Shown piece after piece: positions 42,358 to 50,802 of a stretch of 64,000 bases of DNA; within the stretch, counting starts at the first letter, position 1; each line of letters starts with the position of its first letter. The stretch is taken from positions 682,001 through 746,000 of the forward strand of contig CANLDL010000001.1 of NCBI GenBank assembly GCA_947489425.1, written 5' to 3'. This DNA comes from an uncultured Pseudomonadales bacterium (lineage in GTDB: Bacteria; Pseudomonadota; Gammaproteobacteria; Pseudomonadales; Cellvibrionaceae). Both the position numbers and the translations under genes were made by a program. A model generated the notes under the pieces. It saw only the letters and a program-made list of their open reading frames with translations, did not search any database and was not told the origin of the DNA.

Positions 42358-44961
42358 CTATCGATGATCTTTAATACTATCCTTAATAAACTGCTCAAGT
42401 TTATAAATATTCATCGGCCTTGCATATAAAAAACCTTGTATGCAATCACACCCATAACTAATCAAGCACTCTAGCTGGCTCTGGCATTCAACACCCTCAG
42501 CCAGTACTCCCAAACCTAAATTATGCGATATATTAATAACCCCTTCCACAATAGAGCGAACATCTTTATCTTTTTCTAAATCACTGATAAAGCTACGATC
42601 AATTTTAATCATATCTACAGGAAAACGTCTTATATAAGCGAGTGAAGAATAGCCTGTACCAAAATCATCAATAGCAACGCTAACACCAATCTGCTTTATA
42701 CTTTTTACAGCTTCAACAACTAGATCGGCATCCTGCACTAAGGATGTCTCAGTCATTTCTATTTGTAGTAAGTCAGCATCCAAACCAGAATCTAACAAGG
42801 CAGATTCAATCGCATTAAATAGCTCATTGGGGCGTTTAAAATTAATAGCCGAAATATTAACCGCTATTTTTACGCAGGGAAAACCATTATCGATTAAGGT
42901 TTTCATATTGTTGCATGCTTTTTTAAGCACCCATTGATCGATATGAATCACCAAATCGCTCTTCTCCGCGACTGGAATAAAGGTGTCTGGTGCAATCCAG
43001 CCAAGCGTAGGATGAAACCACCGCAATAGTGCCTCTATACCAATGAGTTCATGGCTATGCAAACACATTTGTGGTTGAAAATATAATTGAAAGTCATCAT
43101 TGGCTAGAGCTTGTTGGATATCTTGTTGAATTTTTTCGCGCTGAATATGGTCACGCTGAATGGAATCATCAAATATTTTAAGTATATTTTTCCCAGAATT
43201 TTTGGCATGGTACATGGCCATATCAGCTTTTTTCATCAATGTTGTGCCATCTTTGCCGTCCAATGGGTACATGCTGGCACCGACACTTGTGGAGATAGAC
43301 ATAATAGAGCCATCAATTTTTGTAGGCTTATTTAGTGCATCAATAATTTTTTTGGCAATACTTTCGATCTGCCCAGTTGATTCAATATCTTCCAAAATAA
43401 TAGTAAATTCGTCGCCACCTAATCTCGCTATAGTATCCGAGTCCCTAACATTAGTTATAAGGACTTGTGCCATATGTTGCAAAAGAAGGTCGCCGTAATC
43501 ATGCCCCATTGTATCGTTAACAGCTTTAAACTGATCAATATCAAAAAACAATACAGCAAATTGTACTTGGCGTCGTTCTGCCCGTCTTATTGCCCGGTCG
43601 ATATTATCGTAATAAAGGCGACGGTTTGGTAACTTAGTTAAACTATCGTAAAAAGCTAATTCAGAAATAGTTTGTTGCGCGTTATGTAGCTCTGTATTAT
43701 CTCTCCCAGTCCAAATAACTTGTCTTATTTTTTTATCATTTGAAAAAACAGGTGCAACAGTTAAGTAGTACCAGTAGGATTTACCATCGACAGATTTTAA
43801 TAATATGCTCCCCTCCCAATTCCGGCCACTTTTTACAATAGCCCAGGCGCTATCTAATGTTTTTTGTGATTCAGGGATAAACTTTAAGGAATCAAAAACT
43901 AAACCTCCCAATAGCTCCTCTTCATTATAGCCGCTCACCTCACAAAAGAATTGATTGACATACTCTATTGTAAGCTTCATATCAGTAATCATGACGGCAC
44001 TTTTGCTTTGATCAATGGCAGTCGACAGTTCAAATAGTTGCTTCTCTACAAAGCGTCTCTCTTTTTCTGCATCCATATATTTGAGAATATGACTCAAATC
44101 ATGGCTTAAATTGGTAATCATATTTAAAGTTTGAGCATCAAAAGCATCAAGTTCGTCGCTATATAAAACAAAAACACCTATGGGTAAATCGTTTTTTTCC
44201 CACGGCATAACAACGACAGATTTAAATCCCACTTTCTCGGCTTTTTCTCTCCAAAGCTCAAAACCTTCGTCTGTACTAATGTTATTAACATAGCAAATTG
44301 TGTTAGTCTTTAAAGCTCTCGCCACAGGACCATTCATCTGTCGACTATCTGCAAGGTCGATATCAATAGCGTCGATATATTCTTTATGTTTACCACCAAA
44401 AACATGAGGTGTAATTTTTTTGTTATCCAAAATACCAAACCACGAAAGTTCAAACTTTCCAGTATTTATAGCAATATCACACAACTCTTGGAGTAACGTG
44501 TTTTCATCTGTGTGTTTAAAAATGGCCTGATTAGCCCGACTTAGCATATTGTATAAACGATTAACTAATTTGAGGTTTTTATTGGCTGTATTGGCTAGAT
44601 GGTGCCGCGTCACATCATAGTAACTATGCAAAATGAGAGTTCTGCCATCTTCAAGCGGGTAAGGTGATAAATAAATGTCAAAACATTGTTCACCTTTTAC
44701 TAAAGAAAAGCCAACGGGCTCATCTAACTGCTTCGCGGCATTACATATTTCACAGTTATCGGTAGCGATATCACCATGAAATAAGTCATGCACAGACTGA
44801 TTAATAAAAGATGACTTAGCTATTAATCGATTTGCTTGATTCAAGCTTATAGGTGCTACATGGGTAACATTTTCAATAATGCATCCCTTTTTATCGATTA
44901 AAAGTAGAATAGGATGCTTATGCTTATTAGCTACTAAATGGCTCATTAGGGCTCGATTCAA
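42358..44961 (-). CDS. GAF-PAS-GGDEF-EAL cyclic-di-GMP signalling protein
   Basis: This 867-residue protein has an N-terminal PAS-like sensor (about 15-125) with Cys-x2-Cys (DNCEICNAAK), a GAF domain (about 145-290) and a PAS domain (about 305-425, ITDMKLTIEYVNQFFCEVSG). A diguanylate cyclase domain with intact RLGGDEFTIIL (about 512-522) and an EAL phosphodiesterase domain follow. EAL is intact (IGIEALLRW, about 641), as is the DDFGTGYSSLAYIRRFP loop, so both activities are possible. No membrane segment is seen; it is probably a cytosolic redox or ligand sensor. Confidence 0.94.
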   Translation of the reverse strand: MNRALMSHLVANKHKHPILLLIDKKGCIIENVTHVAPISLNQANRLIAKSSFINQSVHDLFHGDIATDNCEICNAAKQLDEPVGFSLVKGEQCFDIYLSPYPLEDGRTLILHSYYDVTRHHLANTANKNLKLVNRLYNMLSRANQAIFKHTDENTLLQELCDIAINTGKFELSWFGILDNKKITPHVFGGKHKEYIDAIDIDLADSRQMNGPVARALKTNTICYVNNISTDEGFELWREKAEKVGFKSVVVMPWEKNDLPIGVFVLYSDELDAFDAQTLNMITNLSHDLSHILKYMDAEKERRFVEKQLFELSTAIDQSKSAVMITDMKLTIEYVNQFFCEVSGYNEEELLGGLVFDSLKFIPESQKTLDSAWAIVKSGRNWEGSILLKSVDGKSYWYYLTVAPVFSNDKKIRQVIWTGRDNTELHNAQQTISELAFYDSLTKLPNRRLYYDNIDRAIRRAERRQVQFAVLFFDIDQFKAVNDTMGHDYGDLLLQHMAQVLITNVRDSDTIARLGGDEFTIILEDIESTGQIESIAKKIIDALNKPTKIDGSIMSISTSVGASMYPLDGKDGTTLMKKADMAMYHAKNSGKNILKIFDDSIQRDHIQREKIQQDIQQALANDDFQLYFQPQMCLHSHELIGIEALLRWFHPTLGWIAPDTFIPVAEKSDLVIHIDQWVLKKACNNMKTLIDNGFPCVKIAVNISAINFKRPNELFNAIESALLDSGLDADLLQIEMTETSLVQDADLVVEAVKSIKQIGVSVAIDDFGTGYSSLAYIRRFPVDMIKIDRSFISDLEKDKDVRSIVEGVINISHNLGLGVLAEGVECQSQLECLISYGCDCIQGFLYARPMNIYKLEQFIKDSIKDHR

Positions 44962-45253
44962 TACTTATTATTTTGCTATCGGTAAATTGATGCACGAAAA
45001 AATAATAAATTGCCGTAATAACAATTAGCACCATATCTATACTTAAGGTGCATTTATTACGGCCCATAAGCTGTTGTTTTTTAATAACAAGGTCATAAAA
45101 CAACTTAACTTAAGACTACTCTTATGTATAAGTTAAGCAAGAAACTGTTCACCTTACAAATATATTCGGGAAATTACCGCTATAAATACAGCAAGCCAAC
45201 AAGAAAACTATTAAGGCAGTAGCTAAAAACTATCGGAATTTCTCAAATTAAAC
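44962..45253. other. 290-bp intergenic region with two stem-loops
   Basis: This divergent region between the GGDEF-EAL and gbsR-like genes contains a composite hairpin, GCCGTAATAA (45012-45021) with TTATTACGGC (45054-45063) and nested GCACC/GGTGC. A second inverted repeat is CTTAACTTA (45104-45112) / TAAGTTAAG (45129-45137). Neither has a U-run. They could be operators or structured RNA. Confidence 0.45.
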
Positions 45254-45282
45254 TTGACCTTTGGCCCCTTAGTTTTTAAAGT
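45254..45282 (+). promoter_or_regulatory. Promoter of gbsR-like gene
   Basis: TTGACC (45254-45259) and TAAAGT (45277-45282) are separated by exactly 17 bp and resemble sigma-70 elements. The -10 and part of the spacer lie in the left arm of the large palindrome, so a bound repressor would block RNA polymerase. Confidence 0.6.
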
Positions 45283-45316
45283 TTCAGTAAATACTGAAAC
45301 TTTAAAAACTAAGGGG
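45265..45316. promoter_or_regulatory. 52-bp near-perfect palindrome over promoter and ribosome-binding site
   Basis: Arms 45265-45289 and 45292-45316 are perfect 25-bp reverse complements separated by AA. The inner part AGTTTCAGTA/TACTGAAACT looks like a GbsR/MarR-type operator. The right end, AAGGGG, is the ribosome-binding site for the ATG at 45324, so the same sequence in RNA would form a hairpin that hides it. Confidence 0.75.
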
Positions 45317-45323
45317 CTTTCTA

Positions 45324-45890
45324 ATGATAATGACGCCAATGATTGAAACATTTGTTATGCATTTTGGTGAGATGGGTAGCCGCTGGGGGTTTAACCGTAC
45401 TGTAGGGCAAATGTACGCCTTGTTAGTAATTACCGAAGACCCGATTAGTGCTAATGATATTGCCGAAGCACTCAGTGTCTCTCGTGGTAATGTGAGCATG
45501 GGCTTAAAAGAATTACAGGCTTGGCAGCTCATTCAAACACACCATAAACCTGCCGATAGAAAAGAATACTACCAAACCAACGGTAGCATCTGGGATATGG
45601 CCAATCGTGTATTTGAAGAGCGCCGTAAACGAGAGATGGATCCAACATTATCGCTTATACGCGATATATTGCTCGACTCCCCTGCCAACGCGAAAGAAGA
45701 ATACGCACAAGAAAAATTACAGGAAGTACACAACTTACTTGAAGGCATCGTCAAGTGGTCGAGCGAGCTACAACGCTTAGGGCCCGAAAAGCTAGACACG
45801 TTAATGAAGCTTGGCTCTGGTGTTGGCAAGGTCTTAGATATGAAGGATAAACTTTTACTAAAAGCCAGCCCTAATGACAACAAGGCCTAA
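45324..45890 (+). CDS. GbsR/MarR-type transcriptional regulator
   Basis: This 188-residue regulator has a winged-helix domain (GQMYALLVITEDPISANDIA, then SVSRGNVSMGLKELQAWQLI) and a wing HKPADRKEYYQT, followed by a long helical dimerisation tail. It matches the GbsR family (COG1510). It lies 90 bp upstream of cydAB and presumably controls those genes and itself through the palindrome over its own promoter. The signal is unknown. A second ATG two codons in is also possible. Confidence 0.87.
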   Translation: MIMTPMIETFVMHFGEMGSRWGFNRTVGQMYALLVITEDPISANDIAEALSVSRGNVSMGLKELQAWQLIQTHHKPADRKEYYQTNGSIWDMANRVFEERRKREMDPTLSLIRDILLDSPANAKEEYAQEKLQEVHNLLEGIVKWSSELQRLGPEKLDTLMKLGSGVGKVLDMKDKLLLKASPNDNKA

Positions 45891-45980
45891 GAGACGCTAA
45901 TTAACTCCAGATAATTAGCAACCTTTTAACTAAGCAGTTCTTTACCGTAATTACATTATTCTTATTTTTGAGAGGTCACT

Positions 45981-47375
45981 ATGCTCGACGTCTTTATGCT
46001 CTCACGCATGCAATTTGCTGCCAATATCAGTTTTCATATCCTGTTCCCGACTATTACTATCGCACTAGGGTGGTTTCTGTTTTACTTTAAGCTGCGCTTT
46101 AATTTAAGTGGTCACCCTGTTTGGATGCGCATTTACCGCTTTTGGGTAAAAGTATTTGCACTCACATTTGCTCTTGGTGTTGTTAGCGGTATTACCATGT
46201 CTTTTCAGTTTGGTACTAACTGGCCGGGCTTTATGGAAAAGGTGGGTAATATTGCAGGCCCCTTACTGGGCTATGAGGTATTAACTGCCTTCTTTTTAGA
46301 AGCCACCTTTTTAGGCATCATGCTCTTTGGTTTTAATAGAGTACCCAACTGGGTGCATACTACCGCGACATTGTTAGTGTCTGTTGGTACAACACTTTCT
46401 GCCTTTTGGATTTTGGTGCTCAATTCCTGGATGCAAACACCTGTAGGATTTGAGTTGCGCGATGGTGTAGTACACGCAACAGATTGGATGGCAATTATTT
46501 TTAACCCGTCTTTTCCTTATCGTTTTGTGCATGTGCTACTGGCCTCTGGTTTAACTGCCGCTTTTTTAATTGCCGGTATATCGGCCTACCGCCTATTGCG
46601 TGGCGATAATAAACAAGCCCCTTTTCTTGCCTTAAAAACTGCTGTTTACGTTGCTGCCACTTTAATCCCTCTACAAATTATTGCGGGCGATTTACACGGG
46701 CTAAATACCTTTGAGCACCAGCCAGCAAAAGTGGCTGCAATGGAAGGTGTTTGGGAGACGAAAAAAGGCGTGCCTCTATTACTTTTTGCCATACCCGATG
46801 AAGAAAATAGAACAAACCATTTTGAGATTGCCATCCCCAAACTTGCAAGCCTTATTCTCACCCACGAACTCGATGGAGAAATAAAAGGCTTAAACGACTT
46901 TGAAGGAGAGCACCCACCTGTTGGCGCTGTTTTTTATAGCTTTAGAATCATGCTAGGGGTCGGGATGTTAATGCTACTGACTGCATGGTTTGTAAGCGCC
47001 AAATTATTGCGCAAACAAACACTGCAAAAAAATATTTTGTGGGGCTTAGTTGGGATGACATTTTCTGGTTGGATTGCCACCCTAGCTGGTTGGTATGTGA
47101 CAGAGATTGGTCGCCAACCTTATTTGGTTTCTGGTGTACTCAAAACATCCGAGGCGGTGACTGATATTGCCCCAGGCAACGTGCTGTTTAGTTTAATTTT
47201 ATACCTCAGCGTATACGGTGTCTTATTGATCGCCTACTTGCGTACATTATTTTTGATGGCGCGCAGAGCGGTAGAAATAGAAGAGATTCAACCGGCAGAG
47301 CGAAAAACCCAAAAGAACTCTCCCTTTTACTCTATGGCTCATCACTCTATCAACAATCGCGAGGTAAACCCATGA
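45981..47375 (+). CDS. cydA: Cytochrome bd-type quinol oxidase subunit I
   Basis: This 464-residue inner-membrane protein carries haem-ligand His19 (SFHILFPTITIALGW) and the conserved GRQPYLVSGVLKTSEAV. It has the CydA quinol-binding loop start GLNTFEHQPAKVAAMEG. The Q-loop is short, as in cyanide-insensitive CioA proteins, compared with about 520 residues for E. coli CydA. With CydB it oxidises quinol and reduces oxygen with high affinity. Its stop overlaps the cydB start (ATGA). The upstream GbsR-type gene is likely its regulator. Confidence 0.95.
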   Translation: MLDVFMLSRMQFAANISFHILFPTITIALGWFLFYFKLRFNLSGHPVWMRIYRFWVKVFALTFALGVVSGITMSFQFGTNWPGFMEKVGNIAGPLLGYEVLTAFFLEATFLGIMLFGFNRVPNWVHTTATLLVSVGTTLSAFWILVLNSWMQTPVGFELRDGVVHATDWMAIIFNPSFPYRFVHVLLASGLTAAFLIAGISAYRLLRGDNKQAPFLALKTAVYVAATLIPLQIIAGDLHGLNTFEHQPAKVAAMEGVWETKKGVPLLLFAIPDEENRTNHFEIAIPKLASLILTHELDGEIKGLNDFEGEHPPVGAVFYSFRIMLGVGMLMLLTAWFVSAKLLRKQTLQKNILWGLVGMTFSGWIATLAGWYVTEIGRQPYLVSGVLKTSEAVTDIAPGNVLFSLILYLSVYGVLLIAYLRTLFLMARRAVEIEEIQPAERKTQKNSPFYSMAHHSINNREVNP

Positions 47376-48370
47376 TACCTGATACATACCTACCTATTAT
47401 TTTTGCGGGGCTAATGGCCTTATCAGTTATTGTTTATGCCATATTAGATGGCTACGACTTGGGTGTTGGTATTTTACTACCGCTCGATAATGACCAGCAC
47501 TCGGACAAAATGATTGCCTCTATAGGGCCATTTTGGGATGCCAACGAAACGTGGTTAGTACTGGCCGTTGGACTCTTATTAATTGCCTTCCCAAGCGCGC
47601 ACAACGTTATTTTAAAAGAGCTCTATATTCCCTCAGCAATTATGTTGGTTGGGTTAATATTAAGAGGCGTCGCCTTCGACTTTAGGGCTAAAGTCGCCCA
47701 GACTGACAAGCACCGCTGGAACCAAGTATTTAAAGCCGGCAGTATTATTGCCAGCGCAAGCCAAGGCTATATGTTAGGTTGCTTTGTCATGGGCTTTGAG
47801 TCATCAAGCTACGCTATTGCTTTTTCGCTACTTAGTGCACTGGGGGTAACCTGCGCTTACGCCTTAATTGGTAGCGGCTGGCTGATTCTTAAAACCACCG
47901 AGGATTTACAATTACGTGCTATCGCTTGGGCAAAACTGACAGGAAAAATTAGTTTTATAGGTATTTTGGCCGTTTGTATTGTTAACCCTCTCATTAACCC
48001 TTTGGTTTATGAGCGTTGGATATCTGCTCCCTTTATTTATTTTGCAGCGATCATTCCCATCGCAAGCTTTGCACTTTTATTAGCTGGGCATTTTATCCTT
48101 AAGCGCCTGCCCTTTGAGGGCGATAAAGGATGTTGGCTTCCCTTCTTTATTACTCTATTTTTATTTGTGCTTTGCTTCTCGGGTTTGGCCTTTAGCTTTT
48201 ATCCCTACGTTGTACCTGGGCAGCTAACCATTTTTGAGGCGGCAAGTGCACCTGAATCTCTACGTTTTATTTTATACGGTGCGGTTTTTGTACTGCCATT
48301 TATACTTGCCTATACAATGTTTTCTTACCGTGTATTTTGGGGAAAAACAAAAGATCTAAATTACTACTAA
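47372..48370 (+). CDS. cydB: Cytochrome bd-type quinol oxidase subunit II
   Basis: This 332-residue membrane protein has the CydB start YAILDGYDLGVGILLPL and FWDANETWLVLAVGLLLIAF, both diagnostic of the family, with about eight helices. Length fits CioB-type proteins. It is translationally coupled to cydA by a four-base overlap. No cydX-like microprotein or cydDC is visible downstream; a terminator follows immediately. Confidence 0.95.
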   Translation: MIPDTYLPIIFAGLMALSVIVYAILDGYDLGVGILLPLDNDQHSDKMIASIGPFWDANETWLVLAVGLLLIAFPSAHNVILKELYIPSAIMLVGLILRGVAFDFRAKVAQTDKHRWNQVFKAGSIIASASQGYMLGCFVMGFESSSYAIAFSLLSALGVTCAYALIGSGWLILKTTEDLQLRAIAWAKLTGKISFIGILAVCIVNPLINPLVYERWISAPFIYFAAIIPIASFALLLAGHFILKRLPFEGDKGCWLPFFITLFLFVLCFSGLAFSFYPYVVPGQLTIFEAASAPESLRFILYGAVFVLPFILAYTMFSYRVFWGKTKDLNYY

Positions 48371-48381
48371 TAGATAAAAGA

Positions 48382-48407
48382 TAAAGCGGGCATGAATGCC
48401 CGCTTTA
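48382..48407. terminator. Terminator after cydB
   Basis: TAAAGCGGGCAT (48382-48393) and ATGCCCGCTTTA (48396-48407) are perfect complements, giving a GC-rich stem with a tiny loop and flanking A/T tracts. It separates cydB from the convergent DJ-1/PfpI gene. Confidence 0.85.
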
Positions 48408-48446
48408 TTAATGTTACTGCTTACCAAGTAAAAATAAGAGGTCGAG

Positions 48447-49139
48447 CTAAAAAGTAGGCCTTACACGACCAAACTGTATAACATCAGCAACTTCTTGTGA
48501 GAATTTCTTTGAGCTTAGCTTTTCTAGTAATACCAATGCTGCCTCATAGCTGACAACACTACCATTAGATGTAATGACACCTTCATCGACAACAACGTTA
48601 GTATCGTATTGAACATCTATTTTCTTATATTTATCGGCTAATTCTTTTTCGCCACCGGCCCAGGTAGTTGCTTTTTTGCCATTTAAAACACCCGCCTCAC
48701 CCAATAACCATGAGCCTGAACAATTACTCGCCGTCCACAATGTATGTTTGTCTTGTTCCTTAATAAAATTGATTAGGTCCTTATTATTAACGTAGGGCTT
48801 CATATCGTATGCACTACCAACGAGTAATACATCCAATTTCAAATCGTCATAAATCGTCTTATCTGCAACCATTGTTAAACCTTCTTCTGTTTTAATGGTC
48901 TTTTCACGAGTGGGAGAAATAGATATTACCTCGTAATTAGAAAACCACGCTTGCTTAGTCGCCACACCAAAAACCTCTAGTGGTGCGACCACATCACTGG
49001 TCAAGACGTTATCATAAATAACGATACCAATCGTATACTTAGCTGCACTTGCGATGTTTGATAGCGCCAGTAAAGCGACAATAAAAAAGCTCGTGCGTAA
49101 AACGCGATAAATACTACTACAGCTTTTAGCCATGCTCAT
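48447..49139 (-). CDS. Exported DJ-1/PfpI-family protein
   Basis: This 230-residue precursor has a signal peptide (LRTSFFIVALLALSNIASA) and a DJ-1/PfpI domain with the nucleophile-elbow Cys140 in TASNCSGSWLLGEAG and a family Glu near VAPLEVFG. The motif resembles the ligand domain of GlxA-type regulators but no HTH is present. Periplasmic members are rarely studied; possible roles are glyoxalase-like, amidase or chaperone activity. It is divergent from a MocR regulator, which may control it. Confidence 0.87.
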   Translation of the reverse strand: MSMAKSCSSIYRVLRTSFFIVALLALSNIASAAKYTIGIVIYDNVLTSDVVAPLEVFGVATKQAWFSNYEVISISPTREKTIKTEEGLTMVADKTIYDDLKLDVLLVGSAYDMKPYVNNKDLINFIKEQDKHTLWTASNCSGSWLLGEAGVLNGKKATTWAGGEKELADKYKKIDVQYDTNVVVDEGVITSNGSVVSYEAALVLLEKLSSKKFSQEVADVIQFGRVRPTF

Positions 49140-49226
49140 CTTTTAACCTCTCTTAGTAAAATACAATTTATCCATTTGATTTAGCACTCCTTTCATGGCT
49201 AAATACTACCAATAATTGGACTTATC

Positions 49227-49264
49227 AAAAGATCCACTTTTAAAAAATAAAAGGAACCACTTTT
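49227..49264. promoter_or_regulatory. Paired MocR-type direct repeats
   Basis: AAAAGATCCACTTTT (49227-49241) and AAAAGGAACCACTTTT (49249-49264) are direct repeats 23 bp apart. Read leftward they give AAAAGTGG followed by ATC or TTCC, close to the AAAGTGGWCTA-type motif I recall for PdxR regulators. They lie just before the MocR start and within the divergent promoter. Confidence 0.6.
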
Positions 49265-49287
49265 CATAATTCAATTCCGTACCCAAT

Positions 49288-50778
49288 ATGCCAAAGAGTA
49301 AACATCACCAACGCTTTGAATTTGAAAGTTTGTCTATTGATCATACAAGCGAAGAACCTTTATTTAGGCAACTAGAGAAACAATTACGTTCAGCTATCTG
49401 GGACGGATATTTACGGACCAATGAGCGATTACCCTCAAGTAGAAGGCTTGCGCTGCAACTTAATATTGCTAGAAACACTGTCATAAATGCCTACGAACAA
49501 CTGATTACCGAAGGCTTTTTATTCTCACAAAGGGGCTCTGGTACTCGGGTTGCTCAAAATTTTTTGCAAGCAACGAGTACTAGCAAAAAATACAATAAAA
49601 ATAGCGTAGCGCAAGTCCCCCCTTTTACACCATCAACTCGCTTTAATGAGGCAATTAGTTGTTTTAAGTATAAACAACAAGCTGACTCACCAAAGCCTTT
49701 TACTCCCCATACCCCTGCCTATCGAGAGTTCCCACATAAACAGTGGGCTCAACTGATGGGTAAATGTTTGCGACAAACTGAGCAAGATTGGATAGAAGAA
49801 ACCAACTCTAGCGGGCACTATCCTTTGCGTCAGGCTATATCAGCTTATTTAGGCAGTGCTCGTATGATAAAAGCAGATGCCAATGAAATAATGATTACCG
49901 CAGGTGTACAGCAAGCTATTGAGTTATTGGCAAAGCTATTAATAGAGCCCGGTGATACCGTTTGCTTTGAAGACCCAGCCTACATGCCAGCGGTGGCTAT
50001 ATTTAAAATGTTGGGAGCAAATATAAAATTTATTCCCACTGATGAACAGGGCTTAGATGTTGCTTATTTAAGAAACTCAGTTAAACACGCAAAGTTAATT
50101 TACACCACACCGTCGAATCAATTCCCATTGGGCACTACCCTATCGCAAACACGTCGACATGAATTGCTGGAATGGGCAGGCCATAGCGGCGCCATTATTC
50201 TAGAGGATGATTATAATGGCGAATATCGCTACCATGGCAGACCATTAACTACCTTGTACACAATGGCACCAGCAAATACAGTGATATATCTGGGTAGCTT
50301 TAGCAAATTATTATTTCCATCACTGCGCTTGGGTTATATGGTTGTACCCAAAACAATGATGCAACCACTAGCACAACTACGTTGGTTACTTGATAGGCAC
50401 TCTCCCCCTTTAGAGCAAATTGTATTAACTGATTTTATTAATGAAGGGCATTTTGCAAGGCACCTACGCCGTATGCGCACACTCTATGCCGAGCGGCAAC
50501 AGCATTTAATTAAGCTGGTAGAACAACATCTGGCAAACTATATGACAATGCCATTATTGGAGGGTGGGCTGCATCTCATTGCTTATTTAAATAACGATTT
50601 ATCAGAAAGTGATTTTTTAAAAGCTTGTACACAGGCAAAGATCAATACCTCGCCTGTATCGCAGTTTTGTGTCGATAAAACACAGCATAAAGGGATTATT
50701 TTTGGTTATGCACCTTATACAAAATCGGCCATGACCTATGCAATTAAAAAGCTGCAAAAAGAGTTAAATAAACTCTGA
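49288..50778 (+). CDS. MocR-family regulator (GntR HTH fused to aminotransferase fold)
   Basis: This 496-residue protein has an N-terminal GntR winged helix (LRTNERLPSSRRLALQLNIA, TVINAYEQLITEGF) and a type-I aminotransferase-like domain. The PLP-lysine region GSFSKLLFPSLRLGYM is near residue 339 and EDDYNGEYRYHGRP precedes it. MocR proteins use PLP or a PLP adduct as effector. PdxR is the best-known type, but no pdxST genes are here. The divergent exported DJ-1/PfpI gene is the probable target. It converges on uvrB with a 24-bp gap. Confidence 0.92.
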   Translation: MPKSKHHQRFEFESLSIDHTSEEPLFRQLEKQLRSAIWDGYLRTNERLPSSRRLALQLNIARNTVINAYEQLITEGFLFSQRGSGTRVAQNFLQATSTSKKYNKNSVAQVPPFTPSTRFNEAISCFKYKQQADSPKPFTPHTPAYREFPHKQWAQLMGKCLRQTEQDWIEETNSSGHYPLRQAISAYLGSARMIKADANEIMITAGVQQAIELLAKLLIEPGDTVCFEDPAYMPAVAIFKMLGANIKFIPTDEQGLDVAYLRNSVKHAKLIYTTPSNQFPLGTTLSQTRRHELLEWAGHSGAIILEDDYNGEYRYHGRPLTTLYTMAPANTVIYLGSFSKLLFPSLRLGYMVVPKTMMQPLAQLRWLLDRHSPPLEQIVLTDFINEGHFARHLRRMRTLYAERQQHLIKLVEQHLANYMTMPLLEGGLHLIAYLNNDLSESDFLKACTQAKINTSPVSQFCVDKTQHKGIIFGYAPYTKSAMTYAIKKLQKELNKL

Positions 50779-50802
50779 TTGTAACTAGCCTACGTTTGAA
50801 AC

